A DNA stretch of 56,976 nt from Coriobacteriaceae bacterium (lineage in GTDB: Bacteria; Actinomycetota; Coriobacteriia; Coriobacteriales; Coriobacteriaceae). The stretch lies in contig CABJFQ010000015.1 of NCBI GenBank assembly GCA_902364975.1, positions 1 to 56,976 of the forward strand, written 5' to 3'. The notes under the pieces were generated by a model, which saw only the letters and a program-made list of their open reading frames with translations, searched no databases and had not been told where the DNA came from. Within the stretch, counting starts at the first letter, position 1. The number at the start of each line of letters is the position of its first letter. Both the position numbers and the translations under genes were made by a program. Of this stretch, positions 40,568 to 48,754 are shown in pieces.

Positions 40568-40710
40568 AGTGTTTGCTCAACTTTCTTTTCAAGCCCTGTG
40601 ATCACATGCTCCCTGCATAAACCTTCAGGGCGGCTAAACAGTCTAGTTCCGTTCAAAACGACGGACATCATTGATCTGTATCGAGATGATTGCGTCAACT
40701 ACGCAGCGTT

Positions 40711-40738
40711 AGTGTAACACAACCGCCGCCACCTGCAA
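40711..40738 (-). promoter_or_regulatory. Putative rho promoter
   Basis: On the minus strand TTGCAG (40733-40738) and TACACT (40711-40716) are 16 bp apart. The predicted start near 40704 leaves a leader of about 135 nt before the rho GTG, which could host autoregulation by Rho. Confidence 0.5.
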
Positions 40739-40823
40739 CTTAGTCATTGGGGGGACGTTCTTAAACGACTAGTCAAAAGGGACACTCTTTGTTTGCCACC
40801 CACAAATCTGACTGCCTCCGCCA

Positions 40824-40973
40824 AAACTATGGCGGTTTACTACGATGAATCGCTCAACCGCGACCACTCCGAAACTTGTTGAACTAAAACCGCAGGTAGA
40901 TGCCTTGCACTTTTTAGCAAAAAGCCGGCGTGGTTAGAATTCCTCAATTCATCGTAGTAAACCGGCATAGTTT
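40824..40973. mobile_element. MITE-like element with 27-bp terminal inverted repeats
   Basis: The arms at 40824-40850 and 40947-40973 match in 26 of 27 positions in inverted orientation (AAACTATG-[G/C]-CGGTTTACTACGATGAAT read inwards from each end). The 96-bp interior is non-coding and has its own weak symmetry (CTCAACCGCG...; GGTTAG). No clear target-site duplication was found. The element sits between rho and argS. It could be a MITE or a large structured cis-element. Confidence 0.6.
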
Positions 40974-41017
40974 CGTATTTCCAGCAGTTCCAAATTCATC
41001 AATACGTCGGCGTTTGC

Positions 41018-41052
41018 GAAAAAAGCCCGACCTCCGTAGGAGATCGGGCTTA
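41018..41052 (-). terminator. Terminator of argS
   Basis: AAGCCCGACCTCC (41023-41035) pairs with GGAGATCGGGCTT (41039-41051), loop GTA, one mismatch. The minus-strand tail is TTTTTTCG. Confidence 0.92.
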
Positions 41053-41097
41053 TAGGGCTCAGTTAAACCAAACCTACACGGTCAAATGACCCGCAGG

Positions 41098-42951
41098 TTA
41101 CATCTGCTCGGGAGCGGAGACGCCAACGAGGGTGAGCACCAGGGCGAGCGTCACGCGGACGGCGTCGCAAGCGGCCAGACGGGCACGCGAAAGCTCGGGG
41201 TCGACGGGACGGCCCTCGCTCGGCAGAACCTGGCAGGCAGCGTAGAAGCTGTGGAAGTCGCCGGCGAGTTCCTCAGCAAAGTGCGTCAGACGGAACGGGG
41301 CGCGGTCGCGAGCGCAGCTGGCAATCAGGTCGGTGAGCTCGTTGAGCTTGCGCGAAAGGGCGAGCTCGGTCGGGTCGGTCAGCAGCGAGTAATCAACGTT
41401 CTCGCCGATGGCCTTGGCGGCGACGGCCTTCATACCCATCTCGTCAGCCTGCTCGGGCGTAACGTCGGCGGCACGGCGCAGGATGGAGCATACGCGGGCG
41501 TGAGCATACTGCACGTAATAGACCGGGTTGGAGTTGTCGCGCTTCTTAACGGCCTCGATATCGAAGTCGACCATCTGGTTGGAGCTCTTGGAGATGAGCG
41601 TGTAGCGAGCGGCATCGGAGCCGACCTCGTCGACGAGCTCCTGCAGGGTCACCATGGTACCCTTGCGCTTGGACATACGGACAGGCTTGCCGTTACGCAG
41701 CAGGTTGACGAGCTGGCCCAGCAGAACCTCAAACTTGCCGGGGTAACCCAGAGCGTCGCAGACGCAGCGGACGCGCTCGATGTAGCCGTGGTGGTCGGCA
41801 CCCCAGATGTCGATGACGTGGTCGACGCGCTGGAACTTATCCCAGTGATAGGCAACGTCGGAGGCGAAGTAGGTGTACTCGCCGTCGGACTTGATCAGGA
41901 CGCGGTCCTTGTCATCGCCCAGGTCGGTGGAGCGGAACCACAGGGCGCCGTCCTTGGTATAGAGGTAGCCCATCTTGTCGAGCTTCTCAAAAGCGCGGTC
42001 AACGGCGGAGGTGCCGGCGGTCTCACCCTCGGTGTCCTTCACATACAGCGAGCGCTCGGAGTACCAACGATCGAAGTCGCAGTTGACGGCGTGGCAGAGG
42101 TCGCGCATGTTGTCGACCATCTTCACATAGCCGCGCTCACGGAAGCTCTCCATACGCTCCTGCGGGTCGGCGTCGACCCACTTGTCACCGTCGGTGCGCC
42201 AGAACTCGGCGGCCTCATCGATGATGTAGTCGCCGCCGTAGGAGTCCTTGCCCAGGGTCTCGGCAAAGTTGTCCTGGTACGGATGGGTCTCGGGATGCTC
42301 GTCGTTCTCATCGGCAACGAAGGCGTCGCGGTCAGCGATCAGCAGCTTGTGAGCCTCGTCGATATCCACGCCCTGCTTGGCGATGATGTCGGCAAGCTGC
42401 ATATAGCGCGTGCTGATGGAGTTGCCGAAGGTGTTCATCTGAGAGCCGTGGTCATTGATGTAGAACTCACGCTGGATGTCGTAACCGGCGTGGTCCATAA
42501 CACGGCAAAGGGAGTCGCCCAGAGCGGCCCAGCGGCCGTGACCGATGTGCATGGGGCCGACGGGGTTAGCGGAAACGAACTCGACCTGGGTCTTCAGGCC
42601 ACCACCGACGTTGGACTTAGCGAAGTCCATGCCCTTCTCGCGAGCCTCGCCAAAGATGGCATTCTTGACGGCGACGGAGAGGTAGAAGTTGATGAAGCCG
42701 GGGCCCGCGATTTCGACCTTCTCAATCGCGGGGTCCTCGGGCATATGGGCAACGATGGCCTCGGCGATCTTGCGCGGGGCGCAGTGGGCCAGCTTGGCGG
42801 ACTTCAGGGCCATGGTAGAGGTCCACTCGCCATGAGAAGTGTCAGCCGGTCGCTCGATAGCGCAATCGTCAAGTTCAAATGCGGAAAGGTCGCCGGCCTC
42901 CTGGGCCGCAGCAAGCGCAGCGCGTACCAGCTCTTCAATCTTCTCGGGCAT
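41098..42951 (-). CDS. argS: Arginyl-tRNA synthetase
   Basis: A 617-aa class I synthetase that charges tRNA-Arg. The HIGH motif is at 135-138 (GPMHIGHGRW), KMSKS appears as RMSKRKGT, and an N-terminal Add-1 domain and a C-terminal anticodon-binding domain (residues about 500-617, DALRVTLALVL-like end) complete the fold. The ATG at 42951 has AAGGAGGA 4 nt upstream; longer in-frame starts lie before this site and are unlikely. It is monocistronic. No T-box leader is seen. Confidence 0.96.
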   Translation of the reverse strand: MPEKIEELVRAALAAAQEAGDLSAFELDDCAIERPADTSHGEWTSTMALKSAKLAHCAPRKIAEAIVAHMPEDPAIEKVEIAGPGFINFYLSVAVKNAIFGEAREKGMDFAKSNVGGGLKTQVEFVSANPVGPMHIGHGRWAALGDSLCRVMDHAGYDIQREFYINDHGSQMNTFGNSISTRYMQLADIIAKQGVDIDEAHKLLIADRDAFVADENDEHPETHPYQDNFAETLGKDSYGGDYIIDEAAEFWRTDGDKWVDADPQERMESFRERGYVKMVDNMRDLCHAVNCDFDRWYSERSLYVKDTEGETAGTSAVDRAFEKLDKMGYLYTKDGALWFRSTDLGDDKDRVLIKSDGEYTYFASDVAYHWDKFQRVDHVIDIWGADHHGYIERVRCVCDALGYPGKFEVLLGQLVNLLRNGKPVRMSKRKGTMVTLQELVDEVGSDAARYTLISKSSNQMVDFDIEAVKKRDNSNPVYYVQYAHARVCSILRRAADVTPEQADEMGMKAVAAKAIGENVDYSLLTDPTELALSRKLNELTDLIASCARDRAPFRLTHFAEELAGDFHSFYAACQVLPSEGRPVDPELSRARLAACDAVRVTLALVLTLVGVSAPEQM

Positions 42952-43293
42952 AGATCCTCCTTGTGTTAAAGCCCCCGAGCTCTTGGTCACTCGTAGGGCA
43001 AAAGCCAGAGTTTGTAGCACTCTATCACAAGCGAGGGGCACTGTCGCAGGGTAAAGCCAATCGAAATTGCATATGCACAAAATTGACTACAGCTTGTATG
43101 GAGTCACTCAAAGATGCCGGTCTGCCTGCAGATTATGCACGCGTTGAAAATGCATAAAGGTGTGAATGAGCTGTGTCTTTTATCGAATACTCTTACCTAT
43201 CAGAGTTGTGTGCTTTTCCTGCATAAAGCGAGGATTTGCGCACGTCAGCGTGTTATTCTAGACATACGTAAATTCGTATAAGTTGGAGGTAGC
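42952..43293. promoter_or_regulatory. Divergent promoter region of argS and the CarD-like gene
   Basis: About 340 bp without a gene. On the minus strand GCGACA and TAGAGT, 17 bp apart near 43020-43050, could drive argS. On the plus strand TATTCT at about 43252-43257 is a possible -10 for the CarD-like gene. Both are weak matches. Confidence 0.35.
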
Positions 43294-43779
43294 ATGTTCT
43301 CAATCGGTCAACACGTCATTCATCCGGGTCAGGGAGTCTGCACCGTCGTCGGTTTTAGGGACGACACGCCGCAGCCCATGTTGTTGCTCGAGGCCAAGCA
43401 GGGGCATGCGCAGACGATCCTTATGTACCCCGTGGCGCAGGCCGACCGTCTGCATGCCGCCATCTCTCAGCAAGATGCCGAGCATCTGCTGAGCCACTAT
43501 GACGAGCTGGAGTGCGACACCTTTACCGAGCGCAACAGCTCGCTTGAAGAGACACACTTTAAGCAGCAGCTCAAGCTGGGCGCGCCCGAGACGGTCCGCG
43601 TGGCAAAGACCATGATGCACCGCATTCGCCAGGCCGAGGAAGCCGATAAAAAGCCCAGCTCTTACTATATGCGTGTACTCAAGGAAGCCAAGCGCCGCTC
43701 CATCGAGGAGTTCGCCGTGGCATTGGGCGTCACCGAGGAGGCCGCCGAAGCCCGCCTAGCCCAAGCCGCCCTCAACTAA
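43294..43779 (+). CDS. CarD-family transcriptional regulator
   Basis: A 161-aa protein of the CarD/CdnL family. The N-terminal RNA polymerase-interacting Tudor-like domain is visible as FSIGQHVIHPGQGVCTVV, and the C-terminal half is helical and basic (YYMRVLKEAKRRSIEEFAVALGVTEE). Family members bind the RNAP beta subunit and stabilise open complexes at many promoters. The ATG at 43294 has GGAGG 5 nt upstream. The TAA stop coincides with the first bases of a REP palindrome (43778-43814). Confidence 0.85.
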   Translation: MFSIGQHVIHPGQGVCTVVGFRDDTPQPMLLLEAKQGHAQTILMYPVAQADRLHAAISQQDAEHLLSHYDELECDTFTERNSSLEETHFKQQLKLGAPETVRVAKTMMHRIRQAEEADKKPSSYYMRVLKEAKRRSIEEFAVALGVTEEAAEARLAQAALN

Positions 43780-43814
43780 CCTGCCAAAAAGGGACAGGTT
43801 TATTTTGGCAGGTT
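43778..43814 (+). repeat. REP palindrome copy A, at the carD-like stop codon
   Basis: AACCTGCCAAAA (43778-43789) and TTTTGGCAGGTT (43803-43814) are perfect 12-bp arms around a 13-nt loop AGGGACAGGTTTA. Its first two bases are part of the TAA stop of the CarD-like gene. The other copies lie at 45030-45066 and 45800-45836 in the opposite orientation. It could act as a terminator. Confidence 0.85.
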
Positions 43815-44135
43815 CTATCTGGCCAAACATCAACAAACAATCAGTAAATGGTCAGGTGCTCCGTTTTGTTTAAGAGCGCCCGACCATTTTTCTATCGCCG
43901 CAAAAATGCGTGAAGCCCATTTGCGATGACATCACGCGAGGGCCGTCCAGATCGACGTAACCAACGCCCGCATCCACAACAAGCGCGCCCGTCTTACTCA
44001 ATTACCATTAAAAAGCATCAATTTGAAAACGCAATTATATTTCGGCAGGTAGCAGCTATAGTCGGTGAACTGAATCTCGACAACCGAAGCCCCCGAATGA
44101 GGTATCTTCAGCCCATCCAAGCTAAAGGAGGGGCC

Positions 44136-44894
44136 ATGCCGAGAAAACCTCGTTCAAAGTCACCAACCGGTTATTTCCACATCACGTTGCGTGGAAACGG
44201 AGGGCAATTGCTGTTTGACGATGCCGAGGACCGAATCGCCATGCTTCAGATCCTCGATGCGATCCTCCCCAAACACAATATCGAGCTTATCGCTTGGTGC
44301 CTTATGGGAAACCACATTCATCTGCTCATCGACGATCCGGACGACCGCAAGAGCGACGCGATGCATGCGATAGCCGTATCGTATGCGGGCAGGTACAATG
44401 CGCGGACGGGGCATATCGGCCACGTGTTTCAGGAGCGGTTTTGGGATTCGCCCATTAAGTCAGAAGTATATTTACTCGAGGCAATTCGATACATTCATTT
44501 GAATCCACAAAAAGCGGGACTGGCAGCATACGACGAATATCCCTGGAGCAGCCATCGCGAGTATCTCATGAGTGCCAGGTCACGGCCGCATGTTACCGGC
44601 AGCGTTGTCGGTGTTATATTCCCAACACCTCGCTCATACCTTCGGCTCATGGAAAGTACGCCGTCGCTTCCCTATCGCCCCAGCGCAACAGCCAAGGTTC
44701 GCGAGGAAGATCTATGCGAATTTGGCACGGCAATCGTGCAGAGTGTCGCAGGATGTGCTCCGACGGAACTCAAATCCGCCTCCAAGCCACTTCGCAATGA
44801 GGCGATTCTCGCGCTTCGAAAACAAGGGCTAACGATTAAGCAGGTTCAGCTGCTGACCGGACTGGGAACATGGATTATCAAGAACGCGTCGTAG
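44136..44894 (+). CDS. REP-associated tyrosine transposase (RAYT, Y1/IS200-like)
   Basis: A 252-aa Y1 transposase. HUH is intact (GNHIHLLI, His60 and His62) and the nucleophile Tyr119 is present in AIRYIHLNPQKAG, so it should be active on single-stranded DNA. The C-terminus has a helix-turn-helix-like segment (GLTIKQVQLLTGLGTWIIK). The ATG at 44136 has AAAGGAGGGG upstream. It is flanked by inverted REP copies at 43778-43814 and 45030-45066, the usual RAYT/REP arrangement. The stretches 43815-44135 and 44895-45029 contain no other gene. Confidence 0.88.
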   Translation: MPRKPRSKSPTGYFHITLRGNGGQLLFDDAEDRIAMLQILDAILPKHNIELIAWCLMGNHIHLLIDDPDDRKSDAMHAIAVSYAGRYNARTGHIGHVFQERFWDSPIKSEVYLLEAIRYIHLNPQKAGLAAYDEYPWSSHREYLMSARSRPHVTGSVVGVIFPTPRSYLRLMESTPSLPYRPSATAKVREEDLCEFGTAIVQSVAGCAPTELKSASKPLRNEAILALRKQGLTIKQVQLLTGLGTWIIKNAS

Positions 44895-45029
44895 CGTCGC
44901 GTTTGCCGAGTTACGGATACGGCGAAGCGCAGCTGTCTGCCGCGAGGCGCCGCCATTCGCCAGCTTCACCATGTCAAACAGAAAACGCTTCCGCTGAATA
45001 ACATCCAACGGAAGCGTTTTCCCAGATAA

Positions 45030-45066
45030 AATCTACCAAAATAAACCTGTCCCTTTTTGGCAGGTT
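45030..45066 (-). repeat. REP palindrome copy B, at the HD-protein stop codon
   Basis: It is the inverse of copy A with two changes in the far arm (AATCTACC instead of AACCTGCC). The loop carries CCTGTCCC on the plus strand. Its last two bases are part of the TAA stop of the 45065-45664 gene. Preceding bases CAGATAAA are shared with copy C. Confidence 0.85.
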
Positions 45067-45664
45067 AGGCCTGGAAGGTGTCGCGGTCGGGCGCGAAGGA
45101 CTGCATGGCCGCGATGGTGCGGTCAAAGAGCTCGGGGAGCTCCCAGCCGAGCATCTCGGCGCCCTGCGAAATCACGTCGCGCGAGCAGCCGGCGGCAAAG
45201 CGCTTGTCCTTGAACTTCTTCTTGAGTGACTTGGTCGTAAAGTCCATGACGCTCTTGCTCGGGCGCATGATGACGGCGGCTCCGATCAGCCCGGTGAGCT
45301 CATCGCAGGCAAACAGGATCTTTTCCATCTGCAGCTCGGGTTTGGGCAGCGAGGTGTTGAAGTCCGACGTGTGCGTCTGGATGGCGCGAATGAGCTCGGG
45401 AGACGCACCTTCGCCCTTAAGAATCTCGGCAGCGTAGATGGTGTGGTTCATGGGGTCGTCCTCATGCTCCTCCCAATCCAGGTCGTGGAGCAGACCGACG
45501 ATGCCCCAGAACTCCTCGTTCTCGGGGTCGAACTCGCGCGCAAAGTAGCGCATGGTGCCCTCAACCGTCTCGCCATGGGTAATGTGAAACGGGTCCTTGT
45601 TGTGCTCGTTGAGCAGTTCGAATGCGCGGTCGCGGGTGATTCCGGCGGTGAGCGTCTGGGACAT
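45065..45664 (-). CDS. HD-domain hydrolase-like protein
   Basis: A 199-aa protein with the HD phosphohydrolase signature: an early His (FHITHGE), GLLHDLDWEEHEDD, then HTIYAAEIL. The C-terminal part carries CDELTGLIGAAVIMRPSKS. Family members act on nucleotides or other phosphoesters, usually with a metal; the substrate here is unknown. The ATG at 45664 has TGGAGGT upstream. Its stop lies in REP copy B. Confidence 0.82.
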   Translation of the reverse strand: MSQTLTAGITRDRAFELLNEHNKDPFHITHGETVEGTMRYFAREFDPENEEFWGIVGLLHDLDWEEHEDDPMNHTIYAAEILKGEGASPELIRAIQTHTSDFNTSLPKPELQMEKILFACDELTGLIGAAVIMRPSKSVMDFTTKSLKKKFKDKRFAAGCSRDVISQGAEMLGWELPELFDRTIAAMQSFAPDRDTFQA

Positions 45665-45799
45665 GGCAATACCTCCAGGTGAGTCGATGTTAGGACACGG
45701 TGTCACTATCGTATATCGCCGCGGCTCAAGCCGAAAGGCAAAAAAGTTATGCGGAGAAAAAAGCCGGGCGAACGTGTCGCCCGGCAAAACCGCAGATAA

Positions 45800-45836
45800 A
45801 ACCTGCCAAAATAAACCTGTCCCTTTTTGGTAGGTT
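45800..45836 (-). repeat. REP palindrome copy C, at the proA stop codon
   Basis: AACCTGCCAAAATAAACCTG at 45800-45819 continues to a TTTTTGG[T]AGGTT arm with one mismatch. It is in the same orientation as copy B and shares the CAGATAAA lead-in. Its last base is the first base of the proA stop complement (45836-45838). Confidence 0.85.
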
Positions 45837-47122
45837 TAGGGACGGACCTGGCCGGTGCCTCGGAGCTTGTATTTGTAGGTGGTGAGGGCCTCGGCGGCAA
45901 AGGGGCCGCGGGCGTGGAGCTTTTGGGTCGAGATGCCAATCTCGGCGCCCAGGCCAAACTCGCCGCCGTCGGTAAAGCGCGTGCTGGCGTTGGCATACAC
46001 GGCCGAGGCATCGACCTCGTCCAGGAAGCGCTCGCAAGCATCCGTGTCCTCTGCAACGATGGCCTCGGAGTGCATCGTGCCGTAGCGGTTGATGTGCGCG
46101 ATGGCCTCGTCCTCGTTCGCCACGACCTTCACGCTCATCTCGAGCGCCAGATACTCGCGACCCCAGTCCTCCTCAGTCGCGGCAACGTAGTCATCGCCCT
46201 CGGCAAGCCCGGCGTCGGCGCATGCGGCGCACGTGGCCTCGTCGCCGTGAATGAGCACGCCGTGGTCATGCAGCACGGCCACGACCGCGGGCAAAAACGC
46301 ATCGGCCACGGCACGGTCGACCAGCAGCGACTCGGCAGCATTGCACACGCCCACGCGCTGGGTCTTGGCATTGACGATAATGTTGAGTGCTTTATCGAAG
46401 TCGGCGGATTCATGCACGTAGATGTGGCAGTTACCCGTGCCCGTCTCGATCACCGGAACGAGCGACTCGCGCACGCAGCGCTGGATCAGGCCCGCACCGC
46501 CACGCGGAATGAGCACATCGACGACGCCGCGGAGCTTCATGAGCTCGCCGGTGGCCTCGCGGTCGGTAGACTCGATCATCGACACGGCCTCGCGCGGGAA
46601 GCCCTTGGCCTCGAGCGCATCGGCCAGCAGTTCGGCAATCATGGCACACGAGTGATAGGCCAGCGAGCCGCCGCGCAGAATGCAGGCGTTGCCGGTGCGG
46701 ATGCAGATGCCCGCGGCGTCGGCCGTCACGTTGGGGCGCGCCTCGTACACCATGGCGACTAGGCCCAACGGCACGCTCACGCGGGTGAGGTCCACGCCGC
46801 TTGCGAGCACGCGGTGGTCGAGCACGCGGCCGACAGGATCGGGCAGCTCGGCGAGCTTCTCCAGGCCGGCGGCCATACCCTCGACGCGCTCGGGCGTCAG
46901 CAGCAGACGGTCGAGGAGCCCCGCCGAGGTCCCCGCATCGCGCGCGGCGGACATATCGAGCTCGTTGGCGGCGACGATGGAGTCGACACCGTTGCGCAGT
47001 GCTGCGGCCATGGCGCGCACGGCCTCCTGGCGCTGCTCGTCGCTCGCCGTGGCAAGCGAGGCCGACGCTGCCTTAGCGGCAACGGCAAGATCGTGGACAT
47101 ACGTGGCTATATCGACCGACAT
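45836..47122 (-). CDS. proA: Gamma-glutamyl phosphate reductase
   Basis: A 428-aa enzyme of proline synthesis that reduces gamma-glutamyl phosphate to the semialdehyde with NADPH. The catalytic Cys is in QRVGVCNAAESLLVD, and PRGGAGLIQRCVRES and VPVIETGTGNCHIYV are conserved ProA blocks. The ATG at 47122 has AGGAGAAAGGG upstream. proB lies 1.6 kb away on the same strand, separated by a plus-strand hydrolase gene, so the two are not in one operon. A REP palindrome sits at the stop codon. Confidence 0.96.
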   Translation of the reverse strand: MSVDIATYVHDLAVAAKAASASLATASDEQRQEAVRAMAAALRNGVDSIVAANELDMSAARDAGTSAGLLDRLLLTPERVEGMAAGLEKLAELPDPVGRVLDHRVLASGVDLTRVSVPLGLVAMVYEARPNVTADAAGICIRTGNACILRGGSLAYHSCAMIAELLADALEAKGFPREAVSMIESTDREATGELMKLRGVVDVLIPRGGAGLIQRCVRESLVPVIETGTGNCHIYVHESADFDKALNIIVNAKTQRVGVCNAAESLLVDRAVADAFLPAVVAVLHDHGVLIHGDEATCAACADAGLAEGDDYVAATEEDWGREYLALEMSVKVVANEDEAIAHINRYGTMHSEAIVAEDTDACERFLDEVDASAVYANASTRFTDGGEFGLGAEIGISTQKLHARGPFAAEALTTYKYKLRGTGQVRP

Positions 47123-47234
47123 GGGCGGCCCTTTCTCCTAGAAGTTTGCAACCATGGTAGCCGATTTGCGCATGGCCTCGCCCGCGGCGGTAGAATTGGT
47201 CAACCCGAAACACCGCAACGAACGGAAGACTCAC

Positions 47235-48653
47235 ATGGCCCTCATCACTTCGTACCACGTCCCCGGCCTGTATGTCGAGGACCACAGCATCGACGTCCCC
47301 CTCGACTGGCGCGGCCTGGAGCCGATGCTCCTGGCCGTCGGCAGCACCATGCGCCGCGGCGCTATACCGACACCCATCGCCGGCGCGCCCGAGAGCATCA
47401 AGCTCTTCTACCGCGTGGTTTGCGCACCCGACCGCATCAACGACGACCTGCCGCTCCTTCTCTTTTTGCAGGGTGGCCCCGGTGGCGAGAGCCCGCGTCC
47501 GCTGTCGCCCACAAGCGATGGCTGGATCGAAGAGGCCGTCAAGCATTTCCGCGTCGTGCTGCCCGACCAGCGCGGTACCGGGCGCAGCAGCTGTGTAGAC
47601 GGGCGCACGATTGCCGCACTGGGCGAGCGCGCCGAGGCGGCCGGCTCCGATGCTGCCCGCTCGCAGGCGGACTTCCTCAAGCGCCACCTCGCCAGCTCCA
47701 TCGTGCGCGATTTTGAGTACCTGCGCCTGGTGGGCTTTGGCGGCAGGCCCTGGGTCACGCTCGGGCAGAGCTACGGCGGCTTTTTGACGCTGAGCTACCT
47801 GTCGCTCTTCCCCGAGGGCGTGGCGGCAAGCTTTACCTGCGGCGGCATCCCCCACGTACCGGCGAGCGCAAGCGAGGTCTACGCGCACACCTTCCCGCGC
47901 ATGGCCGCCAAGACGCAGCAGTATTACAACCGCTACCCCGCCGACGTCGAGCGCGTGGCGGCCCTGGCAGATGCCCTCGAGGAGCAAAAGCCCGTGCTAC
48001 CCGACGGCTCGCCGATGACGGTCGAACGCCTACAGCTCATGGGCAGCGACTTTGGCATGAAGCCGAGCTTTGAGCGCATGCATTGGATTATCGATCATGC
48101 TTTTGTTGACGGCGACGGCACGCTGGCCTGCGGCGCCTCGGTATCTGACAGCTTTTTGATGCGCGCCTTCGAGCGCACCAACACGCGCACGAATCCGCTG
48201 TACTGGACGCTTCAGGAGTTCATCTACGCCGACGGCGACACCATGCCCATTCGCTGGGCCGCGGCAGAAGAGAAGGCCCGTCGTGCCGAGTTCGACACGC
48301 TCACGCGACCGCTCATGTTTACCGGCGAGGCCATGTTCCCGTGGATGTTTGAGCAGATGCCCGAACTTAAGCCCTTCAAGCCGGCGATGGATCTGCTTAT
48401 GGAAGACACAAGCTGGGACAAGATCTACGACCCGCAGCGCCTGGCGTGCAACGAGGTGCCCCTGCAGGCCGCGGTGTACTTCGATGACATGTACGTGGAC
48501 TCGGGCATGCAGCTCGATACGCTCAGTCGCGTGGGCAACTCGCATGCCTGGGTGACCAACGAGTTCGAGCACGACGGCTTGCACGGCAGCGTGGTGTTCA
48601 AGCACCTCTTCGACGAAGCCCTCAACCGCGGAGACCTGCGCCAGATCTTCTAG
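47235..48653 (+). CDS. Alpha/beta hydrolase, proline iminopeptidase-like (S33)
   Basis: A 472-aa cytoplasmic hydrolase. It has the oxyanion-hole motif LQGGPGGESPR, the DQRGTGRSS motif and the nucleophile elbow GQSYGG, all typical of prolyl aminopeptidases of family S33, and an EHDGLHG segment for the catalytic His. The ATG at 47235 has ACGGAAG upstream. Its place between proA and proB, on the opposite strand, may reflect a link to proline supply from peptides, but that is inference. Confidence 0.87.
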   Translation: MALITSYHVPGLYVEDHSIDVPLDWRGLEPMLLAVGSTMRRGAIPTPIAGAPESIKLFYRVVCAPDRINDDLPLLLFLQGGPGGESPRPLSPTSDGWIEEAVKHFRVVLPDQRGTGRSSCVDGRTIAALGERAEAAGSDAARSQADFLKRHLASSIVRDFEYLRLVGFGGRPWVTLGQSYGGFLTLSYLSLFPEGVAASFTCGGIPHVPASASEVYAHTFPRMAAKTQQYYNRYPADVERVAALADALEEQKPVLPDGSPMTVERLQLMGSDFGMKPSFERMHWIIDHAFVDGDGTLACGASVSDSFLMRAFERTNTRTNPLYWTLQEFIYADGDTMPIRWAAAEEKARRAEFDTLTRPLMFTGEAMFPWMFEQMPELKPFKPAMDLLMEDTSWDKIYDPQRLACNEVPLQAAVYFDDMYVDSGMQLDTLSRVGNSHAWVTNEFEHDGLHGSVVFKHLFDEALNRGDLRQIF

Positions 48654-48662
48654 CAAAGGAGT

Positions 48663-48704
48663 GTCCCAAAGTGCCGGCACATAAGGAACGTCCCCAAGTG
48701 CCGG
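48663..48704. repeat. Direct repeat of a GTCCC-type motif
   Basis: GTCCCAAAGTGCCGG (48663-48677) and GTCCCCAAGTGCCGG (48690-48704) differ at one base and are 27 bp apart, 9 bp after the hydrolase stop. They resemble the GGGAC/GTCCC loops of other palindromes in this window. Confidence 0.65.
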
Positions 48705-48710
48705 AAAAGG

Positions 48711-48754
48711 AGAGGCAGCACTGCTGGCAAAACGAGCCGCAGCGCTGCCTCTCT
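48711..48754. terminator. Bidirectional hairpin between the hydrolase gene and proB
   Basis: AGAGGCAGC (48711-48719) pairs with GCTGCCTCT (48744-48752), extended inward by an imperfect CTGC-GGC stem around AAAACGA. Short T-runs follow on both strands (CTTT on plus, CCTTTT on minus). Confidence 0.75.

Noticed and set aside
41086..42969. A 627-codon open frame on the plus strand opposite argS
   Set aside because: It mirrors argS almost exactly, has no ribosome site or recognised domain, and arises from the high GC at third positions of the real gene.
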